DNA of 64,000 nucleotides from Actinernus sp. WN-2022 (lineage: Eukaryota > Cnidaria > Anthozoa > Actiniaria > Actinernidae): contig JAOWCC010001589.1 in NCBI GenBank assembly GCA_030867875.1, positions 139,969,745 through 140,033,744 of the forward strand, read 5' to 3'. The notes under the pieces are model-generated. The model was not told where the DNA came from. It saw only the letters and a list, made by a program, of their open reading frames with translations, and made no database searches. Each line of letters starts with the position of its first letter. The stretch's first letter is position 1. The position numbers and the translations under genes were made by a program. This document shows positions 1 through 10,640 of the stretch, in pieces.

Positions 1-2001
1 CATAACAGCCGATAGTGCAAACTAGTAAACAGCCACTATTAAACATCAACCTTGCGTACTTCCGCGAGTACTGAACTTTCTAGCGTCAAATGCATGTGTT
101 ACGTTTCGAAACTTTAAGACAAGAAATCTTCCATAGAATGTTTTTTTTACAGCAAAGAACTGTGTTATTAAACATGTAGAAATAAAAAAAAAGGTACCAT
201 TTGGAGACATTATTTCATGTTAAAAGTACATAACGAAGAGATATATATCTACGGACGCGAGCAGCTTGCTTCACTTTGGTCAAATTCGGACTGTTTACGA
301 CTGGAAATAGCAAACAATACAGGCAAGTTAGTAATGAAATATAGATACCATTCTTTACTCAATGCTGTTTACATTGGATGCAGGAAGAATAAAATCCTTG
401 TAAATCTCGCCATATATTGGGCAAAACTACAATATGTGAATCACGGCTATCACCCGAACAGTGTGCCGTTTCTGGCAATTTATTTTGATTGAATCTCATT
501 GGATGTTACACAATACAGCTGTCAATTCAATGGCTAGAGACTGTGACACAGCACCTTTAATTAATTCTCGTTATCTGCTTCATTAAAAAAACATATTTCT
601 CTCGTTCACTTCGACACTTCGGTCCCGAGGTCCTCGGACGTGTTCAGGCAAACGAGAGAGTTTCTTGAAAGTACGTCATCTGGCCTTATATTAACCACGA
701 AACAGGTAGACAGGTTTTTCTTCGAATGCGAAAATTCCAGAATTTGCGATTTTGTTCACACTTTAATGCCTTCCACTCAGTTTTTCCTTCAAATCGTCAA
801 TAACATTTGTCTAATATAAAGCAAAATACCACAATTCAGTTTTGAAAACCATAGTATTGTACGTTATAGTTTTAGTTGCGCATATGTAAAATGCACTCTT
901 TGTTGCCCCATTTCATATTACGTGACAGTTCTTTGGATTCAGACTTCGGTTTCCAATATTTGAAATTGATACAAAGACATTTCCTCTTGGTATACAGAAA
1001 TACAAAAATATATTATTCAAGGAAAAGCTAAGTCAAGTGGTCTGAAATGGGGCAACAAAGAGGCTGAAGGGTATATATGCAACTCAATTATTCCTGAGGC
1101 AACTACCAACCAGAGGTATCAATTTGTACCACGTACTTTACTCCCACGAGAGCAACACGTAATATAATTGTTAACATTCTGCCTCTTCAAGTAACGAAAT
1201 TATTTTGCTTACTCTAAACATTTCCAAGCCACTCCTCTTTGTGAACTGCATTAAATAATCCTTATAATTAAGTCAAAGGAAATAACTATAAATGCACGAG
1301 TAAAACATTCAAGCCTGAAACGTCGAAAATCTAAATGCATGAAATTCTAAATCCATTTTATTCTTCATAATCCTTGAGCCTCAGCACTTCCATGCTGAAT
1401 TCAAAACTCTCCGAGACTTTTCAATTTGCACAATACCAACATAACGAAATCCAACAACGAAGAAACTAGCATGCAATAATTAATTAGTTGGAGAAAACAT
1501 TTATTAACTCGTCACTGGATTCGACGGGGATTTCAAAATTATCGTGAGAAGTTCAAATGTTTCGCACTGCGCCCTCGGCATTTCAAATCTCACGCGGAAT
1601 TTGAACATCGGAGAAATCCTGTGACTCGTATATGAAACATTACTTCTAATATGTGAAATTCACTGATTTGAATATAAATTCTCCCAACCTATGTTACCAT
1701 ATATAGCAAGAGTTACACAAATTCGTACAGACAATTTATCAGTGATCATTTTGGTATATAGTTTGCCATTGTACAACCCTCGTCTTGTTCAGTACAAAAT
1801 AACTTTAAATTTCCATCTCTACTCCAGTGAAAGTAGGCAGGAAAACAAGTTACTATATTTGGTCTGAACCAAACCCTGTGCTAACTGTATTTCAGAGACT
1901 CCAATATCAAAAACAATAATAGGCGAATAACGAAAACAATAATGATTAAATTTCGGGAGAAATGCCCGTCTTCCCTAGTAAACGGTGAACGTGATCGGTG
2001 C
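1..2001. other. Host flank left of Polinton B, no gene seen
   Basis: This AT-rich stretch has only short open frames without recognisable domains or convincing codon use. It carries one small inverted-repeat element (listed separately). Because Polinton B appears to sit in an intron of the SLC22 gene to its right, this DNA is probably the remainder of that intron, and the downstream exons would lie to the left of the window. That placement is inference; no exon was found here. Confidence 0.5.
896..1062. mobile_element. Short MITE with 20-bp perfect terminal inverted repeats
   Basis: The sequence begins CTCTTTGTTGCCCCATTTCA and ends with its exact reverse complement 147 bases later. The interior is AT-rich and non-coding. 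This is the structure of a small non-autonomous DNA transposon. No clear target-site duplication was identified, and the superfamily is unknown. Confidence 0.65.
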
Positions 2002-2154
2002 AATTCTCATACTTCGTGCCATCGACGGTTCCCCAAGGAAAGTGATCCATAACCCCCATGTTTCATACTACATTTAAGCTCTTAGCCCAGGCCGAACTCC
2101 ATGATCGTATACATTCGTTTTTACTCTACATGTTATACCATTTAGACAATAGAC
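2002..2154. repeat. Left terminal inverted repeat of Polinton B (outer arm missing)
   Basis: Positions 2002-2071 match the inner palindrome arm and centre of the right end of the element. Positions 2072-2154 match the unique part of the right repeat (36490-36576). The outer arm, which should begin AGTAGTATGAAACATG, is not recognisable; the match stops near the palindrome centre. The repeat contains a promoter-like 19-mer at 2134-2152. Confidence 0.75.
2134..2152 (+). promoter_or_regulatory. Promoter-like 19-mer, left copy
   Basis: TATACCATTTAGACAATAG ends 25 bases before the ATG at 2178. The identical 19-mer lies 24-30 bases before two other Polinton B start codons (PolB at 36187 and the zinc-finger ORF at 36465). 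Identical placement before three genes suggests a core promoter or initiator. That function is inferred from position only. Confidence 0.5.
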
Positions 2155-2177
2155 TCAATATGATATACAGACCCAAT

Positions 2178-2480
2178 ATGGATGAGTATATTGAGATGTT
2201 ATGCACAGAAATGCAGCCACCAGCTCCCAGGGATGTCGTTGAGAACATCTCGTATGCGCCTACGACGATCTCGGACCTCCACTTAGAAATCCTGTCTTAC
2301 GTTCTTTGCGCGAAGTGCGGACGAACACAGCGCCATCGCCTCTGGGATTTAAAACGCCACGCAAAGAAGCAGTTTCGATTGGTGATGGGTGAGCTTCTTA
2401 TGAAGAGAAAAGCAAAGCAGCAGGTGGTATCCGAACAAGACTTGTTCGACTTGATAAGAGAGTTAACAATAGAGTCATAA
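2178..2480 (+). CDS. Terminal small ORF of Polinton B, unrecognised, Cys/His motif
   Basis: This 100-residue ORF starts just inside the left terminal repeat. An upstream in-frame ATG at 2058 falls inside the palindromic repeat and is less likely, because the promoter-like 19-mer lies between the two. The protein has a possible metal site (C44, C47, then H53 and H61) followed by a strongly basic stretch and a charged helical C-terminus, which would fit a small nucleic-acid-binding protein. I recognise no family. It has no counterpart in Polinton A, whose matching end carries different genes. It is open from start to stop, unlike most B genes. Confidence 0.45.
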   Translation: MDEYIEMLCTEMQPPAPRDVVENISYAPTTISDLHLEILSYVLCAKCGRTQRHRLWDLKRHAKKQFRLVMGELLMKRKAKQQVVSEQDLFDLIRELTIES

Positions 2481-2604
2481 TTTATTAGTTTGTCTTTATA
2501 AAGTCCCTTTCTTGCATTACCCGAAAATGTAATAAAAAAAACAAGAAAAAAAAACAAAAAAAAAAACATAAGAACACAATTTCTGGCTCGAATTTTAGTC
2601 GAAA

Positions 2605-2708
2605 AAAAAAAGCAAAACTGGTGTCACCAGAATCTTTCTAGGAACCACTTTCACCTTTTTTCTTCCTTCACCTTTTCGTTCCTAGTGAGGTTTTTGCTTT
2701 TTTTATGC
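2605..2708. terminator. Imperfect hairpin between convergent genes of Polinton B
   Basis: An A-rich run followed by AGCAAAAC and CTAGGAAC pairs with GTTCCTAG and GGTTTTTGCT followed by a T-run. It lies between the end of the plus-strand ORF (2480) and the end of the minus-strand gene (3087), as expected for a two-way transcription end. Polinton A has comparable A/T-flanked hairpins between genes. A role in transcript ending is inferred. Confidence 0.35.
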
Positions 2709-2896
2709 CGGGCCCGGCTTTTCACTGTATTTTTTCTACTGTATTATTTCAGCTTGTGACCACATTTGGTTCTCACACAGGTAGATATTCTACTCTGGCC
2801 GCTGATTTTCGCTACTACTTCTGCCACATCGACGTACACGCTACGACTTGTGTGAAGCGGGGAGCTTTTTACTCCACACAAGCCGGTCAACCACAT

Positions 2897-2958
2897 GTGG
2901 CCCGCCGAAGTTTGAACACCTTTCGATCACAAGCCCAGCGTTAAACCCGTTGGGCCAC
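2897..2958 (-). repeat. tRNA-like (Pol III promoter-like) sequence, possible SINE head
   Basis: On the minus strand a 7-bp acceptor-like stem GTGGCCC/GGGCCAC encloses an A-box-like TGGCCCAACGGG and a B-box-like GTTCAAACTTC about 30 bases apart. At 62 nt it is too short for a standard tRNA, and its D and anticodon arms do not fold well, so a tRNA-derived SINE head or tRNA pseudogene is more likely. It lies inside Polinton B between two convergent genes. Confidence 0.4.
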
Positions 2959-3086
2959 ATGTGCTAGACATAGGGACGTAGGGATGAAAAATCGTATTTA
3001 TGTCTTTCACTTCAGTGAAAATATGCTAATTAGCCCGAGACCGAAATTTGCATATGAACCCGACATACGAATTAATTAGCTATGGC

Positions 3087-3696
3087 TTAGCTATGGCTCT
3101 TCGCAAAGTTGAAATAAAACCCACGCTGGCTTCTCTCATAGGAAATATCGATATATTTTTTTATCCCACGAGACTGCCTACCTTTGCTCTCATCTCTTTT
3201 CGGATCTCGGAGCGATATTTCAAGCTTGAGCGCTTCGTATTTCCCTTTCTCGCCAATGACACTTGAGAACTCAGCTTCTGAAATGTTGCCATCGGCTAGG
3301 GCTTTTGAAACTTTGACTTCCACGGAATTAGCCTTTGCCCGAGCCAGTCTTTTCGTACTTCGAAACGTGGGCTCCAAGTTTCTTACTGGCAACAGCCATC
3401 GAAGCCGAAATAACGGCACAAAGAAATCCAAGCGATCCTCGAGAAAGGCCGATTGGAAGCCCAATAACAGTTAATGATGTGCCCAGCGCGGAAGCGGATA
3501 AAACACCACTCAGGATACCTGTGGCCACAGCAACCCCGTGAACAATACCACGGGCTCGAGCGTACTTTTTGCGAACAACCTCGTAGTGCTTTGCCTGCTG
3601 TTCGAGCTCGGGAAGCGTATCGCAGACTTTCTGCAGTCGACTTTCTGCAGTCGAAAGCGGTGCCGTTGGAATTGTTTGAATCGAATCGCTTGCCAT
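3087..3696 (-). pseudogene. P[ST]AP membrane protein homologue of Polinton B, frameshifted
   Basis: This is the B counterpart of the intact 203-residue protein at 24277-24888. The minus-strand start at about 3696 gives an N-terminus with PTAP at residues 10-13, a KKYAR-type basic patch, and a glycine/serine-rich hydrophobic hairpin. The frame shifts near 3335, after which the conserved C-terminal half (KALADGNISEAEF-type helix) is read in a second frame to about 3087. The order next to the minor capsid gene matches element A. The family is unnamed to me; a capsid-associated membrane-active protein is an inference. Confidence 0.65.
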
Positions 3697-3732
3697 CATA
3701 TATATGGTATATACATATTCCTTTCTCAATCT

Positions 3733-4221
3733 TCAATACGTAGCGTATAGGTCGACCATGGAAGTCTATGATGTTGCCTTTCTCATCGCGAACTGTCAGG
3801 TGAAGGCTGTCTCTTATTGTCCCTAGAGCTTTGACAGTTAGTTGGAGTAGTGAAGAGTAAGTCGCTTTTGCAAACCTCTCACCTCGGATATCTAAGCTAG
3901 CCAGGACTTACTGAACTGGATTGGTTTCTTAACTTCAAGAATCCAAGCACTCGTCGGTGAGGTTTTCACGAATTTCACGATATCAGCATCAATTGCGGGT
4001 TTTAAGTATGTTTGAATGCTTGCGATATCATGATGCCCTGTAGCAATACTGTATGGAAACCGTACACCTTGGGTATCCCACCAGAACGAAGCCTTCTTTA
4101 CTAGGTTCCACCAACTGTTCTCAATAGTGATCTCGACTAGCGAAATATTCTGAATACGAAGAGGTTGGTCAAAGTAGACCGTCTGGTCAGCCGAGGTACA
4201 GGTGACATTTAAGATCACCAT
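3733..4221 (-). pseudogene. Minor capsid (penton-like) candidate of Polinton B, internally deleted
   Basis: The N-terminal part (4221 down to about 3892) matches the 220-residue protein at 23598-24257, sharing the TVYFD.P and IENSWWNL segments, then runs into a stop. The C-terminal segment, with conserved KALGTIR and DEKGNIIDF-type strands, resumes between about 3890 and 3733. The middle of the gene is missing. The normal stop codon is also not obvious. Assignment as the single-jelly-roll vertex protein rests on its size, beta-rich character and place in the gene set, not on a firm sequence match. Confidence 0.6.
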
Positions 4222-4332
4222 ATTAAACTTCAAGTTTGATATTAAAGGTATCAACTGTATGTATACATATACATATATATTATATATATAAATACTTGCG
4301 ATAGCTTCAATAGTTGCGAAGCAACAGCTACG

Positions 4333-6041
4333 ATGCCTCTCGTTGTGCCAGACAAAAATGATTGGGAGGATGGACTATCTGCCGAGGACATGGCGGAGAT
4401 TTCCAAAGGTGGTCCAAGGCTTTCAAAAGCTGAGCAGACCGCTCTCCTTACCGATGAAAATAAAAGGATCGCAGCATTGAATGCCAATTTGTGGTCAAAG
4501 TTCAAGAAGCAATATCCACATGTAGACCCTTCTAAGTTCCACGTATCCACGGACATAGATGGCCCGCGACAATATTCGACAAACATCATATTTCAAGACG
4601 GAGACGATGGTTATTTAGTTTATGGCGACGAACCACATTACAAGAAACCAGCTGATGTACGAAAACCCATTGATAGTGTACTGCATGGTATGCGTGGATA
4701 CTGGACCCAATCGTAAAATACCCTGTTCCAGCAATACCCTATAGCCAAGCTATAACCGAAGCAGCCAGCGGTGCCCACGACGTTGATCTCAAGACTTTGC
4801 AGATATATGCCACGCCTACAAAATCATTCGAAGCAGATGTCAGGGCTATATTCAAGGAGACCGTCGTGACGCATAGAACAGCAAAGGAGGCAAGGAAATG
4901 GCTGGCTGCTCCATCGTTGGACTATTGGCCCCAACAACTCAACCTTGCAACGTGGTGTGCAACCTCTGGCTGTGGAGTGTCATTGGCCGATTCTGCTTTC
5001 AAAACATATCCACCTATTGTTCAAGGGTTCCTACGATTTCACACGTATTTCACAATACGACGAATTCTGCATGAACTTGGTGGCTCTCATGGAGTGCCTC
5101 TACCTGGTGACTCCGCTTTTAAGCAGCTTGATAACCTCTACAACAAAGCAGCTCTAGAAACCTTATGCATTGAGTTTGGTTTGTCTCGCACACCTGACTT
5201 TCGATGGAAAGGAGGTAGGAATCATGGTTTAGGAGATGTATTTCTTTACTACCCGGGTGATGGCTACAGAAATGTTCACGTAATCCGAGGCTACGACAAA
5301 GAAGCAGATACGTGGCCTGATCACAACAATTTGTTTGCAGACCAAGGAGGCAAGGTGGACATGGGAAATCTGGTATCCTTTGTTCGGAACGACGCAGCCA
5401 AAGGGAAACAATACAACTGGTTTGCACCCCCAATTGGAAAGGGTTTGACAAAGGCTGGATTGGGTAGGTTGAATCGCTCAGTCGAGGCTTTCGCATATTG
5501 CATTCTAGGTGCCCTAGCCAACATGCGCTCATCTATTATCAGTACCGAAGGTACAAGTGGAGGTGCCATAAACACTCAACTTGAGTCCAAAAAACTGCTT
5601 GAGGCATCAATCCTTGCAAACGATTTAACAAAAAGCGTAACAAATTATCAGTTGGCTATTCAAGAAACGAAAAAGAGGCTCGCTCTAGTGGTAGCTATAG
5701 GGGTGTGGTCATTGCCAAGCAATCTGGTGATCAACATTTACAGTGTTGTAGGTTACAACAACGAACTCCAGAAGGCCACAAAAGATACGCGGTTGGGTGC
5801 AAACGACCATGTAAATACGGAGAACGAAAAACCACTTCCACTACCTATGGAAGGACCTCCCCAAAAGAAACATATTCCACATGCTGCTGCAGTTGCAAAG
5901 CAACATGTACCAGAGGTACGGCAACCTACCCACAGCAAAGTAACTGCACCACATGTTGCTACGCAACAAACACAACATGAGACCAATCTGGCAGTGGTAT
6001 CGATTGCTGCAGCCGGAGCAGCTTGGTTGTTGTTTCGCTAA
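4333..6041 (+). pseudogene. Conserved Polinton protein with C-terminal membrane tail, one frameshift (B)
   Basis: Two overlapping frames (4333-4716 and about 4690-6041) together match the minus-strand gene at 21918-23551 in element A. A conserved core contains YWPQQLN, WCATSGCGVS and HGVPLPG. A second conserved block, GKQYNWF.PPIGKGLT, precedes a low-complexity, Pro/Gln-rich linker, and the protein ends in a short hydrophobic tail followed by LFR. A single frameshift near 4690 separates the first third. It is divergent from the minor capsid gene and convergent with the next gene, their stop codons overlapping at 6038-6041. The function is unknown; a structural virion role is inferred from synteny. 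Confidence 0.7.
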
Positions 6042-7045
6042 CGCCATCGTCCCGACTTATATTGCTCCACTACGAACACAACTATAGCTACGATCAACAG
6101 CCAGGCGTTCTTTGCCAAGAATCCTACGACCTCACCTGCAGTGCGAAACAAGAAGCTAGCAATTGCCCCAACCATCCCAGGTAGAATCTGCCCCAGCTTT
6201 TTCCCTATTGCCTTCAAACCATTTCCAACCCCCTTGGCTACACTAGCCAGGCTCTTCGACAGCATGGATACAATGGCACTAATCACAGCCCCAGCTGCTA
6301 GTAAGACGGAAGTAACTGTTACCCCATACTTCTTGAAAATAGCTTTTACCCGATCTCGCAGCGACATACGCTCTTCGATGACCTCAATATGTTTCTCGAG
6401 TCTTTGAATCTCTTGTTCCATATGGTCTACTTCTTTCTGCGCTTCCTGCTTCTGCACCTCAGATGTGGAAGGATCATTGCCGATAGCCTCAGCTGCTTTC
6501 TTTTCCTGTTTGAGGCTTTCAATCTTCTCTTTGTTTTGCTCAACGACCTCTACTGCAGTGGGGCCTAGGGCGGTTTTTATGGTATTTGGTAGCTTATCGT
6601 TGAGGGCCACCTCCTTTGCAGTTTTGAATAAGAGGTAAGGCTTGCCATCCTTCCGGTTGAGTCTTACCCAGACCCTGTCGTGCTCATCCACACGAGCTGT
6701 GAATGTATCCTACTTGACTTCGGGGAACCTAGTACGTATCTTTTTCCATGCCTTTTTTGTCTGCTGTTTGGCAAGCTTAAAGGCGGCTTCCGCGGGGGAA
6801 AGCGTATCGCCTTCGATGAATGATGTCTCATCCACGAGGCCTTCATTCTCAAAACCATTTGCGTTTCGATTTAGTGTTTTCATAGGGATCCACTCATCAG
6901 GGTTCGTACCGCTAGTGCCAGGATCAAGTAGGGAGTTCCAGATGGATTCATTATCATCGACTTGTTCATCTGGTGGAACGAGTGGAGTCTTCTCAGTTGC
7001 GTCGATGCCGTTTGGGTCCACCTCAGCGCCACCTGGCTCATACAT
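6038..7045 (-). pseudogene. Amphipathic/coiled-coil membrane protein of Polinton B, one in-frame stop
   Basis: The reading frame is continuous from 7045 to 6038 except for a TAG at 6710-6712. The first about 110 residues are acidic. The middle is a long charged coiled coil (about residues 180-240), followed by ERMSLRDRVKAIFKKYG and a Gly/Ala/Ile-rich stretch with GNGLKAIGKKLGQILPGM, then a hydrophobic C-terminal segment. The glycine-rich amphipathic and transmembrane part suggests a membrane-interacting virion protein; this is inference. The gene is divergent from MCP (start codons 55 bases apart), the same arrangement as in element A. Confidence 0.65.
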
Positions 7046-7099
7046 ATTGAAGACTTGTGCTATAACTTTATTATATGCTATAACTTTGTTATATTCAAT

Positions 7100-8366
7100 A
7101 TGATATCGTCGAAGTTAGTTCCAGCACAAACACGCAGAGAGCCTCTCGGGCTCAAAGCTCGACGCATCACATTTAGACGTACTTTCACACCATCGTCTGC
7201 CAACCCAGGAGAAACTCTCTATGTGAAAGTACCAACACTAGGAGAAAACATCGTCCTGGTCCCAGGTAGCCTCACACTCTTGGCTGACATTGTATTGTCT
7301 GGTGGACATGCCAACAACCGAGTGGTGCAAAATGTCGGACGCTGTCTGGTCTCGCATCGAGTTTTCAAAATGGGAGGTGAGATAATAGAAGATATTGCTC
7401 GGCCAGATCTACTACAGGTATATTCCGATCTCTATCTTTCTACTCCAGAGCGAGAAGCTCGTGTTCAACAAGGTATTCAGGTAGAGAACGTAAACAAGCT
7501 ACGCTCGAAGGCTGGTGACAAGGACCCTTTCGAATGCTGGAGAAAATGCGCTCCTGGCTGCATATGGATCGAAATATCGAATCCCACTGGACGTTGACAT
7601 TCTGACACAACATGGAGTTCTATATCCCCATGCCTTACGTGACACTATTTCGTTTGAGTTGACTATAGCACCTGCTGCCGACGTAGTCTTAGGGTCAGAC
7701 TCTACCAAGATAGGCACATACAAGCTCAACAACATCCAGTTGGAGTATGTGGTCATCGAGAACGAAACTCTCGCCAGGCAAGCACGGATTGCATATATCA
7801 CAGGTACTGTCTTCCTGTACAACCACGCTTTTCACTTCAAGACTGTACCTATCGACAAGGTATCCGACACTCTGGTTTCTCAGCACATCCCTATCCCACG
7901 GCGATCCTTTTCTGGACTATTTCTCCTCTTTGTGGGGCCATACACCGCAGGTACCCGGGACAGCGAGGCATTTGCTAATCCAGAGATCACAAAGGTCAAG
8001 ATATATGTCAATGGAATTCCCAATAGTTTCTTCCCAGGAGGAATGCTACCACCAGACTTCTGGGAGGCTGTCAAGGGATGGTTTATCCCAATTGCATGTA
8101 TGGAAGCCAAACAAGGACAAGCTCCGCAAGTGACCCCAGGGAAATTCTACCAAAACAAATTTGCCATCTTGTTTGACTGTCGCACAGCAAAGGATCCAGC
8201 TGTTCATGGTGATGGCTTGGGCCAAATAGGTTGTGGAAAAGACATCCAGATCCGTATTTATAGGATTAAAGGCACTGTCATTGGCACTGTAAACATGCAC
8301 ATCTATGTACTGGCTGATGCTCAGCTCATGGTATTAAACAGAGCCCTACAGAATATAACATATTAA
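7100..8366 (+). pseudogene. Major capsid protein of Polinton B, one frameshift
   Basis: The start MISSKL at 7100 and all later blocks align with the intact MCP at 19557-20792: NPGETLYV, LSGGHANNRVV, SKYRIPLDVDILTQHG and the DCRTAKDP.VHGDGL stretch near the end. The frame breaks around 7515-7545, in the variable segment after LRSKAGD, so the N-terminal 140 and C-terminal 270 residues are in different frames. ATPase follows 17 bases downstream. The assignment rests on size, position beside the packaging ATPase and conservation in all three Polintons. Confidence 0.75.
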
Positions 8367-8383
8367 CCGTTTGCTTCGCAAAC

Positions 8384-9046
8384 ATGGATGACCTGGTAGA
8401 ACAAATCCCATTCAATGCTCTGATCGTAGGACCCACAAACTGTGGAAAAACGGCTTTTCTCATAGAGCAGCTTCGTGGAGCAATTCGCGGCAAGTTCGAC
8501 TATGTAGTATTGATATGCCCCACGTATGCTTACAATAAAACCCCACAATAAAACGTCCATCGAGATCCCCATATCTTCGCCATATCGCCCAAGCAGGATG
8601 CCATCACCGCTGCACTGCACTTGTGTGTCACATTTTGGGTAGGAACCAATACTTTACTGATCCTCGATGATTGTGCCGCCTCAAAGGACGTTAAAGGAAG
8701 AACTGAGACGCTTGTAGCACTGGCATTTCATGCTCGCCATTTTTGGATTTCCTTTTGCGTGCTCACCCAACAATTGACGGGTATCTACAAACCCGTTCGT
8801 GAAAATGTAGCCATGGTTGTGGCCTTTCATTTGGTGTCTGATCCAGATGGTAAGAAACTCTTTGAGGACTATGGTGGAGGTATAGATGTGGATGAGAAAA
8901 AGATATTGCAATCAGAGCTCAAGGCCCACAAGTTTGCTCGCATTTGCTTCTGTTTACGTCATCCCTTCGCAGTTGTATTAGAGCTGCCTACACCTGAAGC
9001 ATACTTCAAAGGCATACCATGGATGACGAAATCAAAGAATTACTAG
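8384..9046 (+). pseudogene. FtsK/HerA-type packaging ATPase of Polinton B, one in-frame stop
   Basis: It contains the Walker A motif GPTNCGKT near the N-terminus and the Walker B motif LLILDDC, as in the intact 207-residue copy of element A. A TAA at 8549-8551, about residue 56, interrupts the frame between them; the rest is open in the same frame. The last 28 bases overlap the start of the next gene at 9019, the same overlap seen in A. The family pumps DNA into the capsid. Confidence 0.8.
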
Positions 9047-9528
9047 GTGAGTGCGCTGTTGTTTGTCCTCCGTTCGTACTGGAACATCCAACCAAATCGG
9101 AGGGGGTCGAAGATTGTCGGGAAGCACTTTCAATTTTAGCTGCAATGGGTACAACAAAAGAATATCTAGGGCAGCATTTCTCCCTAGTAGATATATCTAA
9201 ACTGTCTGAGAAGGACGACGTAAAACGTTTACATAGTAGATATCAGACCGTAGTAGCTAAGCAAATAACAGGCTGCTTAGTAAACGGAGCACTACGTCTA
9301 GCTGCCCGCGCAATCGCGTAAGTAGTTCCACTAGATGTTCAACAAGCACTTCTCAAAGACCTACAAGAAGACCACCTATTCCGCAACGAGATCAGTGCTG
9401 TGGCTGGCTTGTTATCTCTTAAAGCAAGTCGCTTTGTGGCTCTAGCTAGTGCCTTTTTCCATGTAGCTAACCACGTAGTTGGTCACGAAGAGGCAGCCAG
9501 TAGCTCTGCTACGACATCAAGCGATTAA
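9019..9528 (+). pseudogene. Conserved 170-residue Polinton protein (B), one in-frame stop
   Basis: It matches the 182-residue gene at 18393-18941, sharing DREALSILA-type, TTKEYLG, FSL.DISKLS and AKQITGCLVN segments. A TAA at 9319-9321 interrupts it after about 100 residues, and the frame then continues to 9528 with a recognisable C-terminal half. It is mostly helical with no motif I can name. Overlap with the ATPase gene suggests co-expression in the morphogenesis block. Confidence 0.65.
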
Positions 9529-9568
9529 CCTATTAAAGACCTGCCGACTACCGATATATCGCAAAAAG

Positions 9569-9987
9569 ATGGAGGAACAACAAGATCAGATCACTGCAGA
9601 CCCACCGAAGACCATGCCTGAGAAAAGATCAAGGGTAAAAGATCCAAAGCGCGCCGCTGCTGGCAAAGCACTGGCAGAAAGCAACCTAGAGAGGCACTTT
9701 CTCGCGAGCGGGAGCGCGAGTTGGAACGCGAAAAAGAGGAGGCCCACGAAGAGCACTCCCATACGGAGGCAAACAGCAATCGTCGGGCCAACAGAAGCTG
9801 GTACGAGAACTTGTCTGCCAATACTACACTCACAGCTATTGGCGTACGCGTTGCGTTGGTAGGGCTGTACTATCAGTACAAGGGCACAGTAGTGCATAGT
9901 AGCAAAGCTACTAGCAACGATACGACACCCCACGCTCACGATAAATGCGCAGAGACCCCAGCACGCATGCCACCTGCCATGGAGTAG
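9569..9987 (+). pseudogene. Small basic/membrane protein of Polinton B, frameshifted
   Basis: It matches the 118-residue gene at 17985-18341. The N-terminus has QDQITADPP and a basic KDPKRAAAGK patch. The frame shifts near 9700 into a Glu/Arg-rich helix and a single hydrophobic segment (about 9820-9875), ending PPAME where the A copy ends TALDME. The arrangement of a basic head, charged helix and one membrane segment would suit a small virion protein, but no family is recognised. Confidence 0.6.
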
Positions 9988-10064
9988 TGTGTCGCTTTAT
10001 GACTGCACCATTTGAAGCTTTAGAATTATCGGTCATAACGTAGTTATATATATATACATATACA

Positions 10065-10415
10065 ATGGTAGATAACAAGTTCATGCAAAGAGTAACAGAC
10101 GCCGCCATAATCGTCGGACTTACTGTAGGCTTCGATTTCTTCGTAAAAAGAGCCCGTCTTGCACTAGATAGCGAGTGGGAGTATGAATGTGAGGATTGCA
10201 GCAATGCAAGCCTCGACTACCAGTACGCGGCCTGGTGTCTTGAAACTACACTCATAGCTATCGTCATGGTTAATGTGTTGGACGGGCTGTACATTAAGTA
10301 TAAGGGCAATACGGCGTCCTCCGGAAATAGCGAAACGCCATACGACCCCAACGAAACGCATAGTGATAGTGCGCCTGATCTCGATAGTGCGCCTAATCTC
10401 GATTATATGGAGTAG
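10065..10415 (+). CDS. Chimeric small membrane protein of Polinton B
   Basis: This 116-residue ORF has an N-terminus (VDNKFMQRVTDAAIIVGLT) like the 75-residue Polinton protein at 17720-17947 and at 29941. Its C-terminal half, with LDGLYIKYKGN and an ending in DYME, resembles the end of the preceding gene (9569-9987). It therefore looks like a fusion made by duplication of two neighbouring small genes. Two hydrophobic segments are visible. A TATA-like run and TATACATATACA lie directly before the ATG. The last bases of the ORF form one arm of the adjacent perfect palindrome. Confidence 0.5.
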   Translation: MVDNKFMQRVTDAAIIVGLTVGFDFFVKRARLALDSEWEYECEDCSNASLDYQYAAWCLETTLIAIVMVNVLDGLYIKYKGNTASSGNSETPYDPNETHSDSAPDLDSAPNLDYME

Positions 10416-10446
10416 GCACATTTGAATAAATAAAACTAACGTAGTA

Positions 10447-10502
<56 letters not shown>

Positions 10503-10545
10503 TACTACGTTAGTTTTATTTATTCAAATGTGCCTACTCCATATA
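10404..10545. repeat. Perfect palindrome with (TA)n centre, first of a pair
   Basis: The arm TATATGGAGTAGGCACATTT and the bases that follow it (to about 10450) are repeated exactly as reverse complement at about 10498-10545, around a long alternating TA tract. The left arm includes the end of the upstream ORF. It could extrude as a cruciform. Perfect identity implies a recent origin or an assembly artefact. Confidence 0.75.
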
Positions 10546-10554
10546 AAATAACAT

Positions 10555-10571
10555 ACAAAAATAACCTCTGG

Positions 10572-10623
<52 letters not shown>

Positions 10624-10640
10624 CCAGAGGTTATTTTTGT
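10555..10640. repeat. Perfect palindrome with (TA)n centre, second of a pair
   Basis: ACAAAAATAACCTCTGGAAT at the left pairs exactly with its reverse complement at the right around an alternating TA core. It is separated from the first palindrome by only nine bases. It marks the junction between Polinton B and the Penelope-like element. Confidence 0.75.

Noticed and set aside
2297..2569. Minus-strand frame beginning with a Phe-rich stretch
   Set aside because: It is read from A-rich sequence opposite the 2178-2480 ORF; composition is low-complexity and no homologue exists in the other elements.
2897..2958. Functional tRNA gene
   Set aside because: Too short, with poor D and anticodon arms; only the acceptor stem and box-like elements are convincing.
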